Positions 42,404 to 54,943 of a DNA stretch of 64,000 nucleotides are shown here, in pieces. Position 1 is the first letter of the stretch. Each line of letters begins with the position of its first letter. Below the pieces are notes generated by a model, which had not been told where the DNA came from, searched no databases, and saw nothing but the letters and a program-made list of their open reading frames with translations. The DNA comes from Symsagittifera roscoffensis (lineage: Eukaryota; Xenacoelomorpha; Acoela; Convolutidae). The DNA lies in contig NC_087063.1 of NCBI RefSeq assembly GCF_963678635.1, forward strand, positions 1 to 64,000. The letters run 5' to 3'. The translations under genes were made by a program, and so were the position numbers.

Positions 42404-42818
42404 CTTAAAACCAGAGGCGGATTTAGGGGGGTGGGTCGGACGTACCCTCTCCCTGAGGTATTCGACACCCTGCCGACCCAAAGGTTCCCCTCTTTGGTAA
42501 TTTTTTAAAAAGACATTTTTGGCCGACAGACCCTAAAGTTTTTCTTATGGTGCATTCGGCGCCAATATATACTAACTTTGAGGGGGGAGCGCGCGCCGAA
42601 AAAAACGTGATTTTTTGGTCGAAATTTTCCAAAAAGTGCCCAAAAACGTTTGCATGCACGCTAAGAATTTGGTCAAAACAGTGTCTTTTTACTGCTTTAG
42701 GAGAACTCGGAAAATCAATTTGGTCAACCTAAAAAAAAGTCGTCAAAATTTTCGACAGTTTTTTAAAAATCAAAAAAATCCCACTCGAGAAAATCCTAGA
42801 TCCGCCCCTGCTTAAAAC
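42404..42818. mobile_element. hAT-like MITE with 8-bp target duplication
   Basis: The 399-bp element at 42412-42810 has terminal inverted repeats CAGAGGCGGATTTAG and CTAGATCCGCCCCTG. It is flanked by the perfect 8-bp direct repeat CTTAAAAC (42404-42411, 42811-42818). CAGRGGCGG ends and 8-bp duplications are characteristic of hAT transposons. No transposase, so it is non-autonomous. Related fragments are at 1-162, 41490-41601 and within the 18463-20674 duplication. Confidence 0.88.
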
Positions 42819-42921
42819 CGTCTCTGGTTAGTCAGTTATTGAGAACACCGTAACAATTATATTATTTCTGACCCTAAATTTTTTAAAATTAATAAGTTTA
42901 ATATGAAATCGCAAAACTAAC

Positions 42922-43119
42922 CTTCATAAAATACTTGTGCGTGGAAGAGTCCTACAGCTCTCACAAAACTTCGATCGCCCAGTTCAATGCGAATACTGTT
43001 GTGGATCTTTACCGAAAGATTAGTTGACCCTTGTAGCTTAAACTCAGTGCATTTCTTGCTGTTGTATTCTTCGCCTTCATTGAGTGCGTTGAGATCAAAC
43101 AGAGACTCCAGAGCTCCCT
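42922..43119 (-). CDS. Modular lectin gene, exon 1 of those visible (fucolectin-type domain 1, first half)
   Basis: The acceptor TTATTTTCAG is before 43119 and donor GTTAGT after 42922; phase 1 at both ends; 198 nt. It encodes CTEFKLQGS, then SIRIELGDRSFVRAVGLFHAQVF, comparable to the 'VDLg..y.i..V.I' core of fucolectin-type domains. It is an internal exon. The signal peptide exon must lie further right, and I did not find it in the window before the retrotransposon array and the gap. Confidence 0.75.
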
Positions 43120-43179
43120 CTGAAAATAACATATACCTTAAAAACACGGATGTGCTTTTAAAACATAGATGAAAGATGT

Positions 43180-43816
43180 ATAATTTTTTTGCATGCCGAT
43201 AATTGCGCGTTGATGTTCGGCGTTGATTCCAATTTCCCTTGATCTTGCTGAGTCAGACAGTGCGCATCAAAATTGGTCACAGGATTCCCTGTCCTTCTGT
43301 TTTCTGCTTAGCAATTTGTATCGTTCGAACAAAATATTTATGGGTTTGATAAAAGCTGTTTCCAGTAGGTCGAAAAACTCTTTGAAGGAGATTCCTAGGA
43401 CTTTAACCCCTGAGTGTGTTTGAAACTCTCTTTCTTTCAGCTCCTAGGGCCAGATATAAGATAGATCTTACTTTTTTATCGGCCTCATAACTCCTCATGC
43501 CTCCGAACTTTCGTTTCTCTTCTGCAATTCTTTTGTCTTCTGCGTGTTCATAGACTCGCATGGTTTCTTTATTTCTGGCCTCCCTGGTTTTCCTCTGTGG
43601 TTTATTTTCTGACTCCTGGGCGCCTTTTAAGACAGGGATCGTAGTCTCCAGTTCCTATGGTTCCTTCAGATTATCTACATCTAAAATCTCTTTAGCGATG
43701 ATAGCCAGATGGAATTGGTCTATCCAGTTGGTCCATTGGGTGGGTGGTTCTACAGTGTGGTTTGGTCAAAAGGCGGGAATTACCCGCAGATTCGAATCAG
43801 TTGATGACTGCGCCAT
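43180..43816 (-). pseudogene. Ty3/gypsy gag remnant
   Basis: Starts at ATG 43816 (MAQSSTDSN), has a TGA after about 15 codons that is also present in the other copy, then gag-like WIDQFHLAIIAKE, KRKFGGMRSYEADKKVR and ILYLALGAERKRV. After a further frameshift it has a capsid-type segment LLSRKQKDRESCDQFWCAL. The 3' part is cut off near 43180. It belongs to an element whose pol is missing to the left. Confidence 0.65.
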
Positions 43817-43846
43817 AATAAAAGTGTGCAAATACCACTGGTAACC

Positions 43847-44471
43847 TGTTCTAACTAAACTAGATGAAAAAGACTAAAATAAGGTTTTGAATTAAAACTG
43901 ACCGTTGTTTTAAAAGAACAACTAGGGATGCGAAGTCAACTGGGCTTCTAAGAGTAAACGTTAACCGGTACGTAATTAACACATAGAGGTCAAGGTCGAA
44001 ACATAACAAACGTACTAAATCACAACATTACCCAATGCACGAAAAAAACATTATATCTGAACTTTTCCCGGGTAGCCAATATCACACATACTTTCCATTC
44101 TCCCCTCAATCCACGAGGGCCAAAGTTGAAACAAAAGTACCAGCGTTATCATCAATGGAATTTACATAGGATGTACAAATTAACATGGAAGTGACTAGGA
44201 GGTAAAATTTACAGGCTGACTACAAAATGATACAGATATATACACGACTAGACATTTGAAGAACTGTTATATACAATTAGTATTATGTGATATATAAAAA
44301 AATTTTACAAACTAAACTAAGAAATTGACAATTGTAAAATAAATCTAAGGCTGTGTAGAGAATCGCTAAAATAATATTGGTAAATGAAACAAAATAAAAG
44401 ATCAGACCAACACTAAAACGAGTTTAGCTAAAAGAGGCTATGAGTTTTAAGAGGTGACGTTGAAAGTTTCA
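43847..44471 (-). repeat. Putative Ty3/gypsy LTR, copy 1
   Basis: About 625 bp between the end of pol (44500) and the gag start. In minus orientation it starts TGAAACTTTCAACG and ends GTTAGAACA. The same block is at 48002-48627. Limits are inferred from position and TG...CA ends. Confidence 0.55.
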
Positions 44472-44499
44472 TGAGAGCTGCCCGTCTCCTTTCTCACTT

Positions 44500-47400
44500 C
44501 TATAACTGTGACTGAAGATATATCACTCTCTCATCGTCCTGATTGACGGGTCTGTCTTCTACCAATGGTGAGGATAGTACTGCGATCTTCGGTGTCATAG
44601 ACCAAGGAGTTGAAGTGGATTCTTGCGTTTTTTCGGCCACCAGTGTTGGATAGGGAAGTATGTCCTCGAGTGGCGTCAAGTAATCCGAAGGGGAGTCTGA
44701 GGAAAATGTCGTCTGTAAGCTTTTCGAGCCTGAAAAGGTTATCAGGGGTTCGTCGTCAGAAGCAACAAATTCGGTGGTCTGAAGCCACTTGACAGATGAA
44801 TTGCCTGTCTCCATAAAACTTTGGGGGGGCCTGGATTCTTTCTGAGACGTGGATCGTTGCCCTTCGAGGCTTCTACTGGAGGGACCTCTGAGTTCTTTTC
44901 CGGAGAGCTTTCTATCCTAATAGGGTTATCAATTGTGCCCGCTGGTTATGTGCTAGTCGTCTGGGTGTTAATTTGCTCGATAAGGTTCGTCCTGACTGAT
45001 CTAAATCACTATCACTATTATAGGTTTGAGCATTATATAAAATTTCCGAGTCGGTACCCAAATAGTCATCAATAACTTTGTCCCAATGATCTAAGTCTAA
45101 CAAAGAATCTAAGTCCGAATACGCGAATTTGAACCTTTAAAAGTCGGAATTTTCGTTCTCCTCCTTTTCGTCGCCTTTGCTCCCATCGGTTTGTAGCTTG
45201 TCAGTGGCCCGGTTTCATTCGAGTCCAACCTCTTCAATGGGAAATTTCTCTTCAGTTTTCCTGCTAAATCATAACTTTTTCTTATCGAAATCGGAACTGC
45301 TGAAAACTTAATGGAAGCCAATGATTGATTTTTTAAAAAGCTAAATCCGATTTTCTGAGCACATGTCCATTGTCAAGTGTAACCGTGTGCGTTGTGTCCG
45401 ACAGTGGTTTTCCACCAAGGGGTTTAAAGTACGGTTCGCCTTCCCTTCTGTTAACTGTCTTCCTAAACCAATGACCTCCCTGGTTGATTGGATTGGATAG
45501 CGGAGCTCAATGAAGACTTAGATCAGACTTGTCGGTTGGATCGCTCTCGTATCCCCTCTTGTCTGCTACTGAGTTGTCCAGATAGCCATCCTCGAGTTTG
45601 TCGTTTGCTCCCCAGTCTTGAGCTCTATCCCTTGACATTATTGACTTCCCTTTATACAAATTAATCGCGTGTGAGACCAGAGATTTCCAAAAAGTATTAG
45701 GCGATCTTCTAAAAAGTTTGGAAAATGGAGAGCATCCAATGGATGATTGTTTTGTTGAACGAAGATTCCAAATGATTTTATCAATTGCCGCATTTAAAGA
45801 TGGTTTGGGTCCATTAAACGGCATTGCCAAGAGTTTTTCTTCAATTGTGTAGATGAGTTGTTCTACGACTCCATTGGATCTGTGATCTCCGACAGTACTT
45901 AAAATCAAGTTAATGTTGTTCTTTTCACAGAAGTTTCTAAAATCGTTCGAGATAAAACATTACCCATGTTCGATTCTGATAGACTTCGGAAATCCATGAA
46001 GGTGGCAGTGATCTGACATAAAAGCAAAACGCGAAGAAGCTGAAGTGTTATTCACCACCTTTACTGACGGGAGTTTTGAGAAGCGATCAATACATACTAA
46101 TAGATATTTTGAGTTGCCCCAATTTTTGTCCAATGGATCTGGAAAATCTAAGTCTAATTCTTCATTTGGTTTAGATAAAATTGGCAATTCCTCAGTATTG
46201 CTCGTGCCCAAAATCACTTTTAAATTCTTACCCGCCTTGATACACTGGATACAATTCTTCCCATGGTGACCAATCTCTATATAAATGTGGCCACCAGATA
46301 ATTTCTTCCAGAGACTTCATGCCGAACTGTCCTGGGTGGGTTTCGTTGAATCGCGACAAAAATAGAGATTTCAGAGCTGCTGGTACTATCAGTTTGTTAT
46401 CATTGAAAAACGATCCTTCTTTTACGTGGATGTCCCGTTGTAAGGTCTTCAGGTCAGCTCCGAATCTGTCCAGTGGTCTGCCCTCTTCTACTGCCTTCTT
46501 CACGTCCTTGAGTATTTTGTCCTCGTCTGTCATAAGTCTAATTAATCTGTTGGAGCAATGTTTGGTGAAGGATAATGGAGTGTCTGGTAATTTCAGATCT
46601 CCCTTATATTTGGCGAGTAATTTTTTGTGAACGTCTTTCATTATGTCATTGTCAAAATTTAAAATGATTCCTTTGTTTTCCGATCTAATGGAATTTTTTA
46701 ACGATTTTACAGACGCGAGAATTTCTAAGATTAGATTTTTGCTTTCGAGGTTTAGGGACGGGTTAACTGATAATACCGAATGTGAAAGAAAAAAAAGAAA
46801 AGTTTTATGTGAAAGATGGAAGTAATTAAAATTGAATTTTGAAAGGTTTAATGAAATGCAACCGCCTGTACAAGATTCTGAACGCGAGTGATTAGAATTA
46901 CAAATTTGAATTGTGTCGGTGATGTAATTAAGAATATTTGCAAAGAACGACCGTTGGATGTAAAAAGTTAATTCTTTCTTACCGCCCATTGGATTATTGT
47001 AATCCAAGTTAATAATACTATTTACATCCACTGGATTGTGCAATTAGTTCTTTGTACAATTATTCTTTCTACAATCACTATTTACAGAAAGATTATCTAC
47101 TATCTTTTTCAATATTGCCACTACAAATTCGTTATCGTATTGAGAGGTTGGGAGGGCTTTCCCTGAAGTAAATCTCGACAAAAAATCTGTAAAACCCATG
47201 TCTTTTCCTTGTATATGTTTGATCTTGAATTTAAATGGCAAAAGTCGATTTGTCCAACGGGTCAGTCTTCTGTTCATAGTTTTATTACTTTGATTAGCGT
47301 TTAAAGCCAATAACAATGCCTTGTGATCCGTTACAATCTCAAACTCGGCGCTATACAAGTAAATTTTAAAATGCTCTCTAGCCCAAACCACTCCCAAAAG

Positions 47401-47744
47401 TTCTAATTGGTTCGTTGAATATTTCATTTTCTGACTATTTAAAAATCGAGAAGGGAATGCTATTGTTAACCAATTTTGTCCGTCCCATTTTTCTAATGTG
47501 GCTCCCAGACCACTGTGTGAAGCGTCTGTTTTTAATCTTGACATCCTGTTTATGTCGAAATGATTGTTCTCTGTAATGTTAACAATCTGTTTCTTTAATT
47601 CTTCAAAGGCCTTCGTGTGATCGTCGTTCCATTGGTAAACTGATTCTGTTTTACTAATAGTGGACGTAACGAAGAACTTAGGGTTGACAGGCTCGGGACG
47701 AACTTCATATATTGGTTAATTCAGATATGTTCTTGGGGTTTAAT
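44500..47744 (-). pseudogene. Ty3/gypsy pol remnant A (RNase H, integrase, tail)
   Basis: From right to left: the end of RT, RNase H (TDASHSGLGA, YSTNQLELLGVVWA, VTDHKALL, at 47544-47080), integrase HHCC region (47043-46228, where a frameshift separates the His pair from the CIQC pair), catalytic core (46217-45507, with a TAA after RIEHG and the Asp motif lost) and an uncharacterised C-terminal tail to 44500. The 5' part, from gag through RT, is deleted at 47744. Dead element. Confidence 0.8.
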
Positions 47745-48001
47745 CGGTACTCAAATAGTCTGTCAACCCTCAATCTACATCTACTGCGATCAACTGGGCG
47801 TTACCGTCAATCTACATCTACTGCGATTATCTACATCTAAATTCTTTTTAGCGATGATAGCCAGATGGAATTGGTCTATCCAGTTGGTCCATTGGGTGGG
47901 TGGTTCTACAGTGTGGTTTGGTCAAAAGGCGAAAATTACCCGCAGATTCGAATCAGTTGATGACTGCGCCATAAGAAATTGTGCAAGAACCACTGGTAAC
48001 C
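47745..48001 (-). other. Junction with gag 5' remnant and short direct repeat
   Basis: Contains a copy of the gag start (ATG at 47972, with the same early TGA) truncated near 47830, and TCAATCTACATCTACTGCGAT twice in direct repeat around 47770 and 47811. This is the internal-deletion breakpoint between gag and pol of copy A. Confidence 0.6.
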
Positions 48002-48627
48002 TGTTCTAACTAAACTAGATGAAAAAGACTAAAATAAGGTTTTGAATTAATGCTGACCGATATTTTAAAAGAACAACTAGGGACGCGAAGTCAACTGGGC
48101 TTCTAAGAGTAAACGTTGACCGGTACGTAATTAACACATAGAGGTCAAGGTCGAAACATAACAAACGTACTAAATCACAACATTACCCAATGCACGAAAA
48201 AACATTATATCTGAACTTTTCCCGGGTAGCCAATATCACACATACACTCCATTCTCCCCTCACTCCACGAGGGCCAAAGTTGAAACAAAAGTACCAGCGT
48301 TACCATCAATGGAATTTACATAGGATATACAAATTAACATGGAAGTGACTAGGAGGTAAAATTTACAGGCTGACTACAAAATGATACAGATATATACACG
48401 ACTAGACATTTGAAGAACTGTTATATACAATTAGTATTATGTGATATATAAACAAATTTTTTAAACTAAACTAAGAAATTGACAATTGTAAAATAAATCT
48501 AAGGCTAAGTGTAGAGAATCGCTAAAATAATATTGGTAAATGAAACAAAATAAAAGATCAGATCAACACTAAAACGAGTTTAGCTAAAAGAGGTTATGAG
48601 TTTTAAGAGGTGACGTTGAAAGTTTCA
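48002..48627 (-). repeat. Putative Ty3/gypsy LTR, copy 2
   Basis: About 626 bp, the counterpart of 43847-44471 with small differences. It acts as the 5' LTR of copy A and 3' LTR of copy B in a tandem arrangement. Confidence 0.55.
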
Positions 48628-48657
48628 TGAAAGCTGTCCGCCTCCTTTCTCACTTCT

Positions 48658-51600
48658 ATAATTATGACTGAAGATATATCAATCTCTCATCGTCCTGATT
48701 GACGGGTCTGTCTTCTACCAATGGTGAGGATAGTACTGCGATCTTCGGTGTCATAGACGAAGGAGTTTAAGTGGATTCTTGCGTTGTTTCAGCCACCAGT
48801 GTTGGATAGGGAAGTATGTCCTCGAGTGGCGTCAAGTAATCCGAAGGGGAGTCTGAGGAAAATGTTGTCTGTAAGCTTTTCGAGCCTGAAAAGGTTATCA
48901 GGGGTTCGTCGACAGAAGCAACAAATTCGGTGGTCTGAAGCCACTTGATAGATGAATTGCCTGTCTCCATAAAATTTGGGGGGGGGGGCCTGGATTCCTT
49001 CTGAGACGTGGATCGTTGCCCTTCGGGGTTTCTACTGGAGGGACCTCTGAGTTCTTTTCCGGAGAGCTTTCTATCCTAATAGGGTTATCAATTGTGCCCG
49101 CTGGTTATGTGCTAGTCGTCTGGGTGTTAATTTGCTCGATAAGGTTCGTCCTGACTGATCTAAATCACTATCACTATTATAAGTTTGAGCATTATATACA
49201 ATTTCCGAGTCGGTACCCAAATAGTCATCAATAACTTTGTCCCAATGATCTGAGTCTAACAAAGAATCTAAGTCCGAATACGCGAATTTGAACCTTTAAA
49301 AGTCGGAATTTTTGTTCTCCTCCTTTTCGTCGCCTTTGCTCCCATCGGTTTGTAGCTTGTCAATGGGCCGGTTTCATTCGAGTCCAACCTCTTCAATGGG
49401 AAATGTCTCTTCCGTTTTCCTGCTAAATCATAACTTTTTCTTATCGAATTCGGAACTGCTGAAAACTTAATGGGAGCCAAAGATTGATTTTTTAAAAAGC
49501 TAAATCCAATTTTCTGAGCACATGTCCATTGTCAAGTGTAACCGTATGCGTTGTGTCCGACAGTGGTTTTCCACCAAGGGGTTTAAAGTACGGTTCGCCC
49601 TCCCTTCTGTTAACTGTCTTCCTAAACCAATGACCTCCCTGGTTGATTGGATTGGATAGCGGAGCTCAATGAAGACTTAGATCAGGCTTGTCGGTTGGAT
49701 CGCTCTCGTATCCCCTCTTGTCTGCTACTGAGTTATCCAGATAGCCATCCTCGAGTGTGTCGTTTGCTCCCCAGTCTTGAGCTCTATCCCTTGACATTAT
49801 TGACTTCCCTTTATACAAATTAATCGCGTGTGAGACCAGAGATTTCCAAAAAGTATTGGCGATCTTCTAAAAAGTTTGGAAAATGGAGAGCATCCAATGG
49901 ATGATTGTTTCGTTGAACGAAGATTCCAAATGATTTTATCAATTGCCGCGTTTAAAGATGGTTTGGGTCCATTAAACGGCATTGCCAAGAGTTTTTCTTC
50001 AATTGTGTAGATGAGTCGTTCTACGACTCCATTGGATCTGTGATCTCCGACCGTACTTAAAATGAAGTTAATGTTGTTCTTTTCACAGAAGTTTCTAAAA
50101 TCGTTCGAGATAAAACATTACCCATGTTCGATTCTGATAGACTTCGGAAATCCATGAAGGTGGCAGTGATCTGACATAAAAGATAAAAGCGAAGAAGCTG
50201 AAGTGTTATTCACCACCTCTACTGACGGGAGTTTTGAGAAGCGATCAATACATGCTAATAAATATTTTGAGTTGCCCCAATTTTTGTCCAATGGAACTGC
50301 AAAATCTAAGTCTAATTCTTCATTTGGTTTAGATAAAATTGGCAATTGCTCAGTATTGCTTGTGCCCAAAATCACTTTTAAATTCTTACCCGCCTTGATA
50401 CACTGGATACAATTCTTCCCATGGTGACAAATCTCTATATAAATGTGGCCACCAGATAATTTCTTCCAGAGATTTCATTCCGAACTGTCCTGGGTGGGTT
50501 TCTTTGACTAGCGACAAAAATAGAGATCTCAGAGCTGCTGGCACTATCAGTCTGTTATCATTAAAAAACGATCCTTCTTTTACGTGGATGTCCCGTTGTA
50601 AGGTCTTCAGGTAAGCTCCGAATCTGTCCAGTGGTCTGCCCTCTTCTACTGCCTTCTTCACGTCCTTGAGTATTTTGTCCTCGTCTGTCATAAGTCTAAT
50701 TAATCTGTTGGAGCAATGTTTGGTGAAGGATAATGGATTGTCTGGTAATTTCAGATCTCCCTTATATTTGGCGAGTAATTTTTTGTGAACGTCTTTCATT
50801 ATGTCATTGTCAAAATTTAAAATGATTCCTTTGTTTTCCGCTCTAATGGAATTTTTTAACGATTTTACAGACGCGAGAATTTCTAAGATTAGATTTTTGC
50901 TTTTGAGGTTTAGGGACGGGTTAACTGATAATAACGAATGTGAAAGAAAAAAAGAAAAGTTTTATGTGAAAGATGGAAGTAATTAAAATTGAATTTTGAA
51001 AGTTTTAATGAAATGCAACCGCCTGTACAAGACTCTGAACGCGAGTGATTAGAATTACACATTTGAATTGTGTCGGTGATGTAATTAAAAATATTCGCAA
51101 AGAACGACCGTTAGATGTATAAAGTTAATTCTTTCTTACCGCCCATTGGATTATTGTAATCCAAGTTAATAATACTATTTACATCCACTGGTTTGTACAA
51201 TTCGTTCTTTGTACAATTATTCTTTCTACAATCACTATTTACAGAAAGATTATCTACTATCTTTTTCAATAATGCCACTACAAATTCGTTATCGTAGTGA
51301 GAGGTTGGGAGGGCTTTCCCTGAAGGTAATCTCGACAAAAAATCTGTAAAACTCATGTCTTTTCCTGGTATATGTTTGATCTTGAATTTAAATGGCAAAA
51401 GTCGATTTATCCAACGGGTCAGTCTTCTGTGCATAGTTTTATTACTTTGTTTAGCGTTTAAAGCCAATAACAATGCCTTTTGATTCGTTACAAACTCAAA
51501 CTCGGCTCTATACAAGTAATTTTTAAAATGCTCTGTAGCCCAAACCACTCCCACAAGTTCTAATTTGTTCGTTGAATATTTCATTTTCTGACTATTTAAA

Positions 51601-52075
51601 AATCGAGAAGCGAATGCTATTGTTAACCAAATTTGTCCGTCCCATTTTTCTTGTGTGTCTCCCAGACCACTGTGTGAAGCGTCTGTTTTTAATTTTGACA
51701 TCCTGTTTAAGTCGAAATGATTGTTCTCTGTAATGTTAACAATCTGTTTCTTTAATTCTTCAAAGGCCTTCGTGTGATCGTCGTTCCATTGGTAAACTGA
51801 TTTTGTTTTACTAATAGTGGACGTAACGAAGAACTTAGGGTTGACAGGCTCGGGACGAACTTCATATATTGGTTAATTCAGATATGTTCTTGGGGTTTTG
51901 AAGGAATCTTATAGCATCTGACTTTCCCACCAATGGTTTCACCCCAGAGTTTGATATCTTGAATCACAACCACTCTATTTCTTTTTGGAAAAATGCGCAT
52001 TTCTCCCAATTTACTGCCATGTTCTTGTTGTCTAAGATATTTAAGATTTTTACTAGTATCGCTTTGTGTTTGTTT
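48658..52075 (-). pseudogene. Ty3/gypsy pol remnant B (RT end, RNase H, integrase, tail)
   Basis: Matches copy A at a constant offset of 4158 bp and shares the same HHCC frameshift and the same TAA in the integrase core. It extends further into RT: near 51950-52070 it encodes KCAFFQKEIEWLGFKIS, the thumb region, before the N gap. Sharing of disabling mutations means the two copies arose by duplication of an already dead element, or by LTR-mediated unequal exchange. Confidence 0.8.
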
Positions 52076-52275
52076 NNNNNNNNNNNNNNNNNNNNNNNNN
52101 NNNNNNNNNNNNNNNNNNNNNNNNNNNNNNNNNNNNNNNNNNNNNNNNNNNNNNNNNNNNNNNNNNNNNNNNNNNNNNNNNNNNNNNNNNNNNNNNNNNN
52201 NNNNNNNNNNNNNNNNNNNNNNNNNNNNNNNNNNNNNNNNNNNNNNNNNNNNNNNNNNNNNNNNNNNNNNNNNNN
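52076..52275. other. Assembly gap (200 N)
   Basis: Exactly 200 N's, a conventional placeholder size. True distance and linkage of the two sides are unknown. Confidence 0.99.
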
Positions 52276-52810
52276 CCCGACATTGGTAGAAGTGATTTAG
52301 GTTGAGATTAAGCAGATTTCAATCTTTGAGATAAAAAGGCTCCCTAGACCTATTTTGGCTCAAGGAACACGCTCGTGACGTTAATTTTGTGATTTGATGA
52401 TGTTTTTAGGGTCAATTGGACGTTTTAAAAAAAATGCCCTAGAAATGTCACATTTGGACCAGAATTCTCAAAATTAGGGTTAGGTTTTTGCTTAGGGTTA
52501 GATATAAGCGACTTTTTAACTGGCAATTCAAAGAGACCCCTGGAAAGCCTCAAGGAATACCTTTCCAGTGATATATCATTCATTAATTTTTGATCAGTTC
52601 ATATTGATAAATCAGGAATTGAGTCAGAGCAAGTTTTTGGGGTTAAGAGCTTCCTAGGCTCATTTTTTGATAAATTTTTTTTAATCGGTCTTTTTTCATT
52701 GAAAATTTGCATGCGAGCTCCCTAATGGATTGTTTTGATGTCCAAGCTATCAGTTTTTAGTTTAAAAAAAATTTTTGGTCATTTTACGGGCTTTTAATTC
52801 TGCTCAAAAA
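52276..52810. other. Subtelomere-like sequence with TTAGGG remnants
   Basis: Contains TGTCACATTTGGACCAG (about 52446-52462) followed by degenerate TTAGGGTTAGG...TTAGGGTTAG (52475-52500). The same motif in inverse arrangement adjoins the CCCTAA array at 55705. No gene. Confidence 0.55.
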
Positions 52811-54943
52811 TCACAAAATTACTCGATTTCTTCTTATAAACCGATTTTTTGATCAGTTTTCTTCCTCTGGATCTCTATATAGGTCTTTTTTTTTAGTTTA
52901 TTGGTATTTTGAGACCACAATAGCGTCAATGAGCTTCGTTGCAGAAAAAAATATCAAAGTTAAATAACAAAAAATGTTTATCTAAATCGAAGTTAGTATT
53001 CACTTTATAAATTTAAAAAAAACAAGTGTAATGAACTTTGGTTAAACATTTTTTTTTCTCTCATAAGACTTTCATTTTACTGTCTCATACTAAGCATAGT
53101 GTTTTTGTGCCGACAGGGAACACTTTATATACGAAATTAAACGATGATTTATTTGCTCAGAACTTGGTAAATGGCTTTCTCCTTAAGAAACCTAAATTTA
53201 TGAAAATTGTTTTTGTTTGAGCTTCAATATAGAACCATATATGTGCTTATCAGACTTGCCAGGGTCAGGAAAAGTTATTGAGCGTACATTCAGACAATAA
53301 CAACGTCGTTTTAAGAGGAAAATTTTTTTGGAATGGCTCAAAAGTCACAAAATTACTCGATTCCTTCTTAAAAACCCAATTTTTAATCAGTTTTCTTCCT
53401 CTGGATCTGTATATAGGTCTTTTTTTGAGTTTATTGGTAATCTGAGACCACAATAGCGTCAATGAGCTTCGTTGCAGACAAAAATATCAAAGTTATGTAA
53501 GGAAAATTGTTTATCTAAATTGAAGTTAGTATTCATTTTTTAAATTAAAAAAAATCGAGTGTAATGAACTTTGGTTAAACATTTTTTTTCTCTCATAAAA
53601 CTTTCATTTTACTGTCTGATACTATTGAGATAACTTTTTTGTCGACAGGGATTACTTTAAACACGAAATTAAACGATGATTTATTTGCTCAGAACTTGGT
53701 AAATGGCTTTCTCCTTAAGAAACCTAAATTTATGAAAATTGTTTTTGTTTGAGCTTCAATATAGAACCATATATGTCCTTATGAGACTGGTCAGGGCCAA
53801 GAACAGTCATTGAGCGTACATTCAGACAATAACAACGTCGTTTTAACAGGAAAGTTTTATTCGAATGGCTCAAAAATCACAAAATTACTCGATTTCTTCT
53901 TAAAAACCGATTTTTTGATCAGTTTTCTTCCTCTGGATCTCAATATAAGTCTTTTTTTGAGTTTATTGGTAATCTGAGACCACAATAGCGTCAATGAGCT
54001 TCGTTGCAGACAAAAATATCAAAGTTATATAGGGTAAATTGTTTATCTAAATCGAAGTTAGTATTCACTCTATAAATTAAAAAAAATCAAGTGTAATGAA
54101 CTTTGGTGAAACATTTTTTTTCTCTCATAAAACTTTCATTTTACTGTCTGATACTATTAGGATAACTTTTTTGTCGACAGGGATGACTTTAAACACGAAA
54201 TTAAACGATGATTTATTTGCTCAGAACTTGGTAAATGGCTTTCTCCTTAAGAAACCTAAATTTATGAAAAGTGTTTTTGTTTGAGCTTCATTATAGAACC
54301 ATATATGTGTTTATCAGACTTGCCAGGGTCGGGAAAAGTTATTGAGCGTACATTCCGACAATAACAACGTCGTTTTAAGAGAAAAATTTTTTTGGAATGG
54401 CTCAAAAATCACAAAATTACTCGATTCCTTCTTAAAAACCCAATTTTTGATCAGTTTTCTTCCTCTGGATCTGTATATAGGTCTTTTTTTTTAGTTACTT
54501 GGTAATCTGAGACCACAATAGCGTCAATGAGCGTCGTTGCAGACAAAAATATCAAAATATGTAGGGAAAATTGTTTATCTAAATTGAAGTTAGTACTCAC
54601 TTTTTAAATTGAAAAAAATCAAGTGTAATGATAACTTTGGTTAAACATTTTTTTTTCTCTCATAAAACTTTCATTTTACTGTCTGATACTATTAGGATAA
54701 TTTTTTTGTCGACAGGGATTACTTTAAACACGAAATTAAACGATGATTTATTTGCTCAGAACTTGGTAAATGGCTTTCTCCTTAAGAAATTTTAATTTAT
54801 GAAAATTGTTATTGTTTGAGCTTCAATACAGAACCATATATGTTCCTACCAGACTTGTCAGGGCCGGGAAGAGTCATTGAGCGTACATTCAGACAATAAC
54901 AACGTCGTTTTAAGAGGAAAGTTTTTTTGGAATGGCTCAAAAA
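52811..54943 (+). repeat. Satellite, ~533-bp unit, four copies
   Basis: Unit starts at the shared TCACAAAATTACTCGATT occur at 52811, 53345, 53877 and 54409, with a partial start at 54944 (spacing 532-535). Copies are 90-95 percent alike by eye. A 60-residue open frame recurs in the units but carries no recognisable domain and is a by-product of the repeat. Confidence 0.93.

Noticed and set aside
53038-54284. Repeated 60-residue open frames in the satellite
   Set aside because: They recur only because the satellite does; copies differ at frame-breaking positions in the intervening units.
52811-54943. CRISPR-like array
   Set aside because: The regular repeats are long satellite units without distinct spacers, in eukaryotic DNA.
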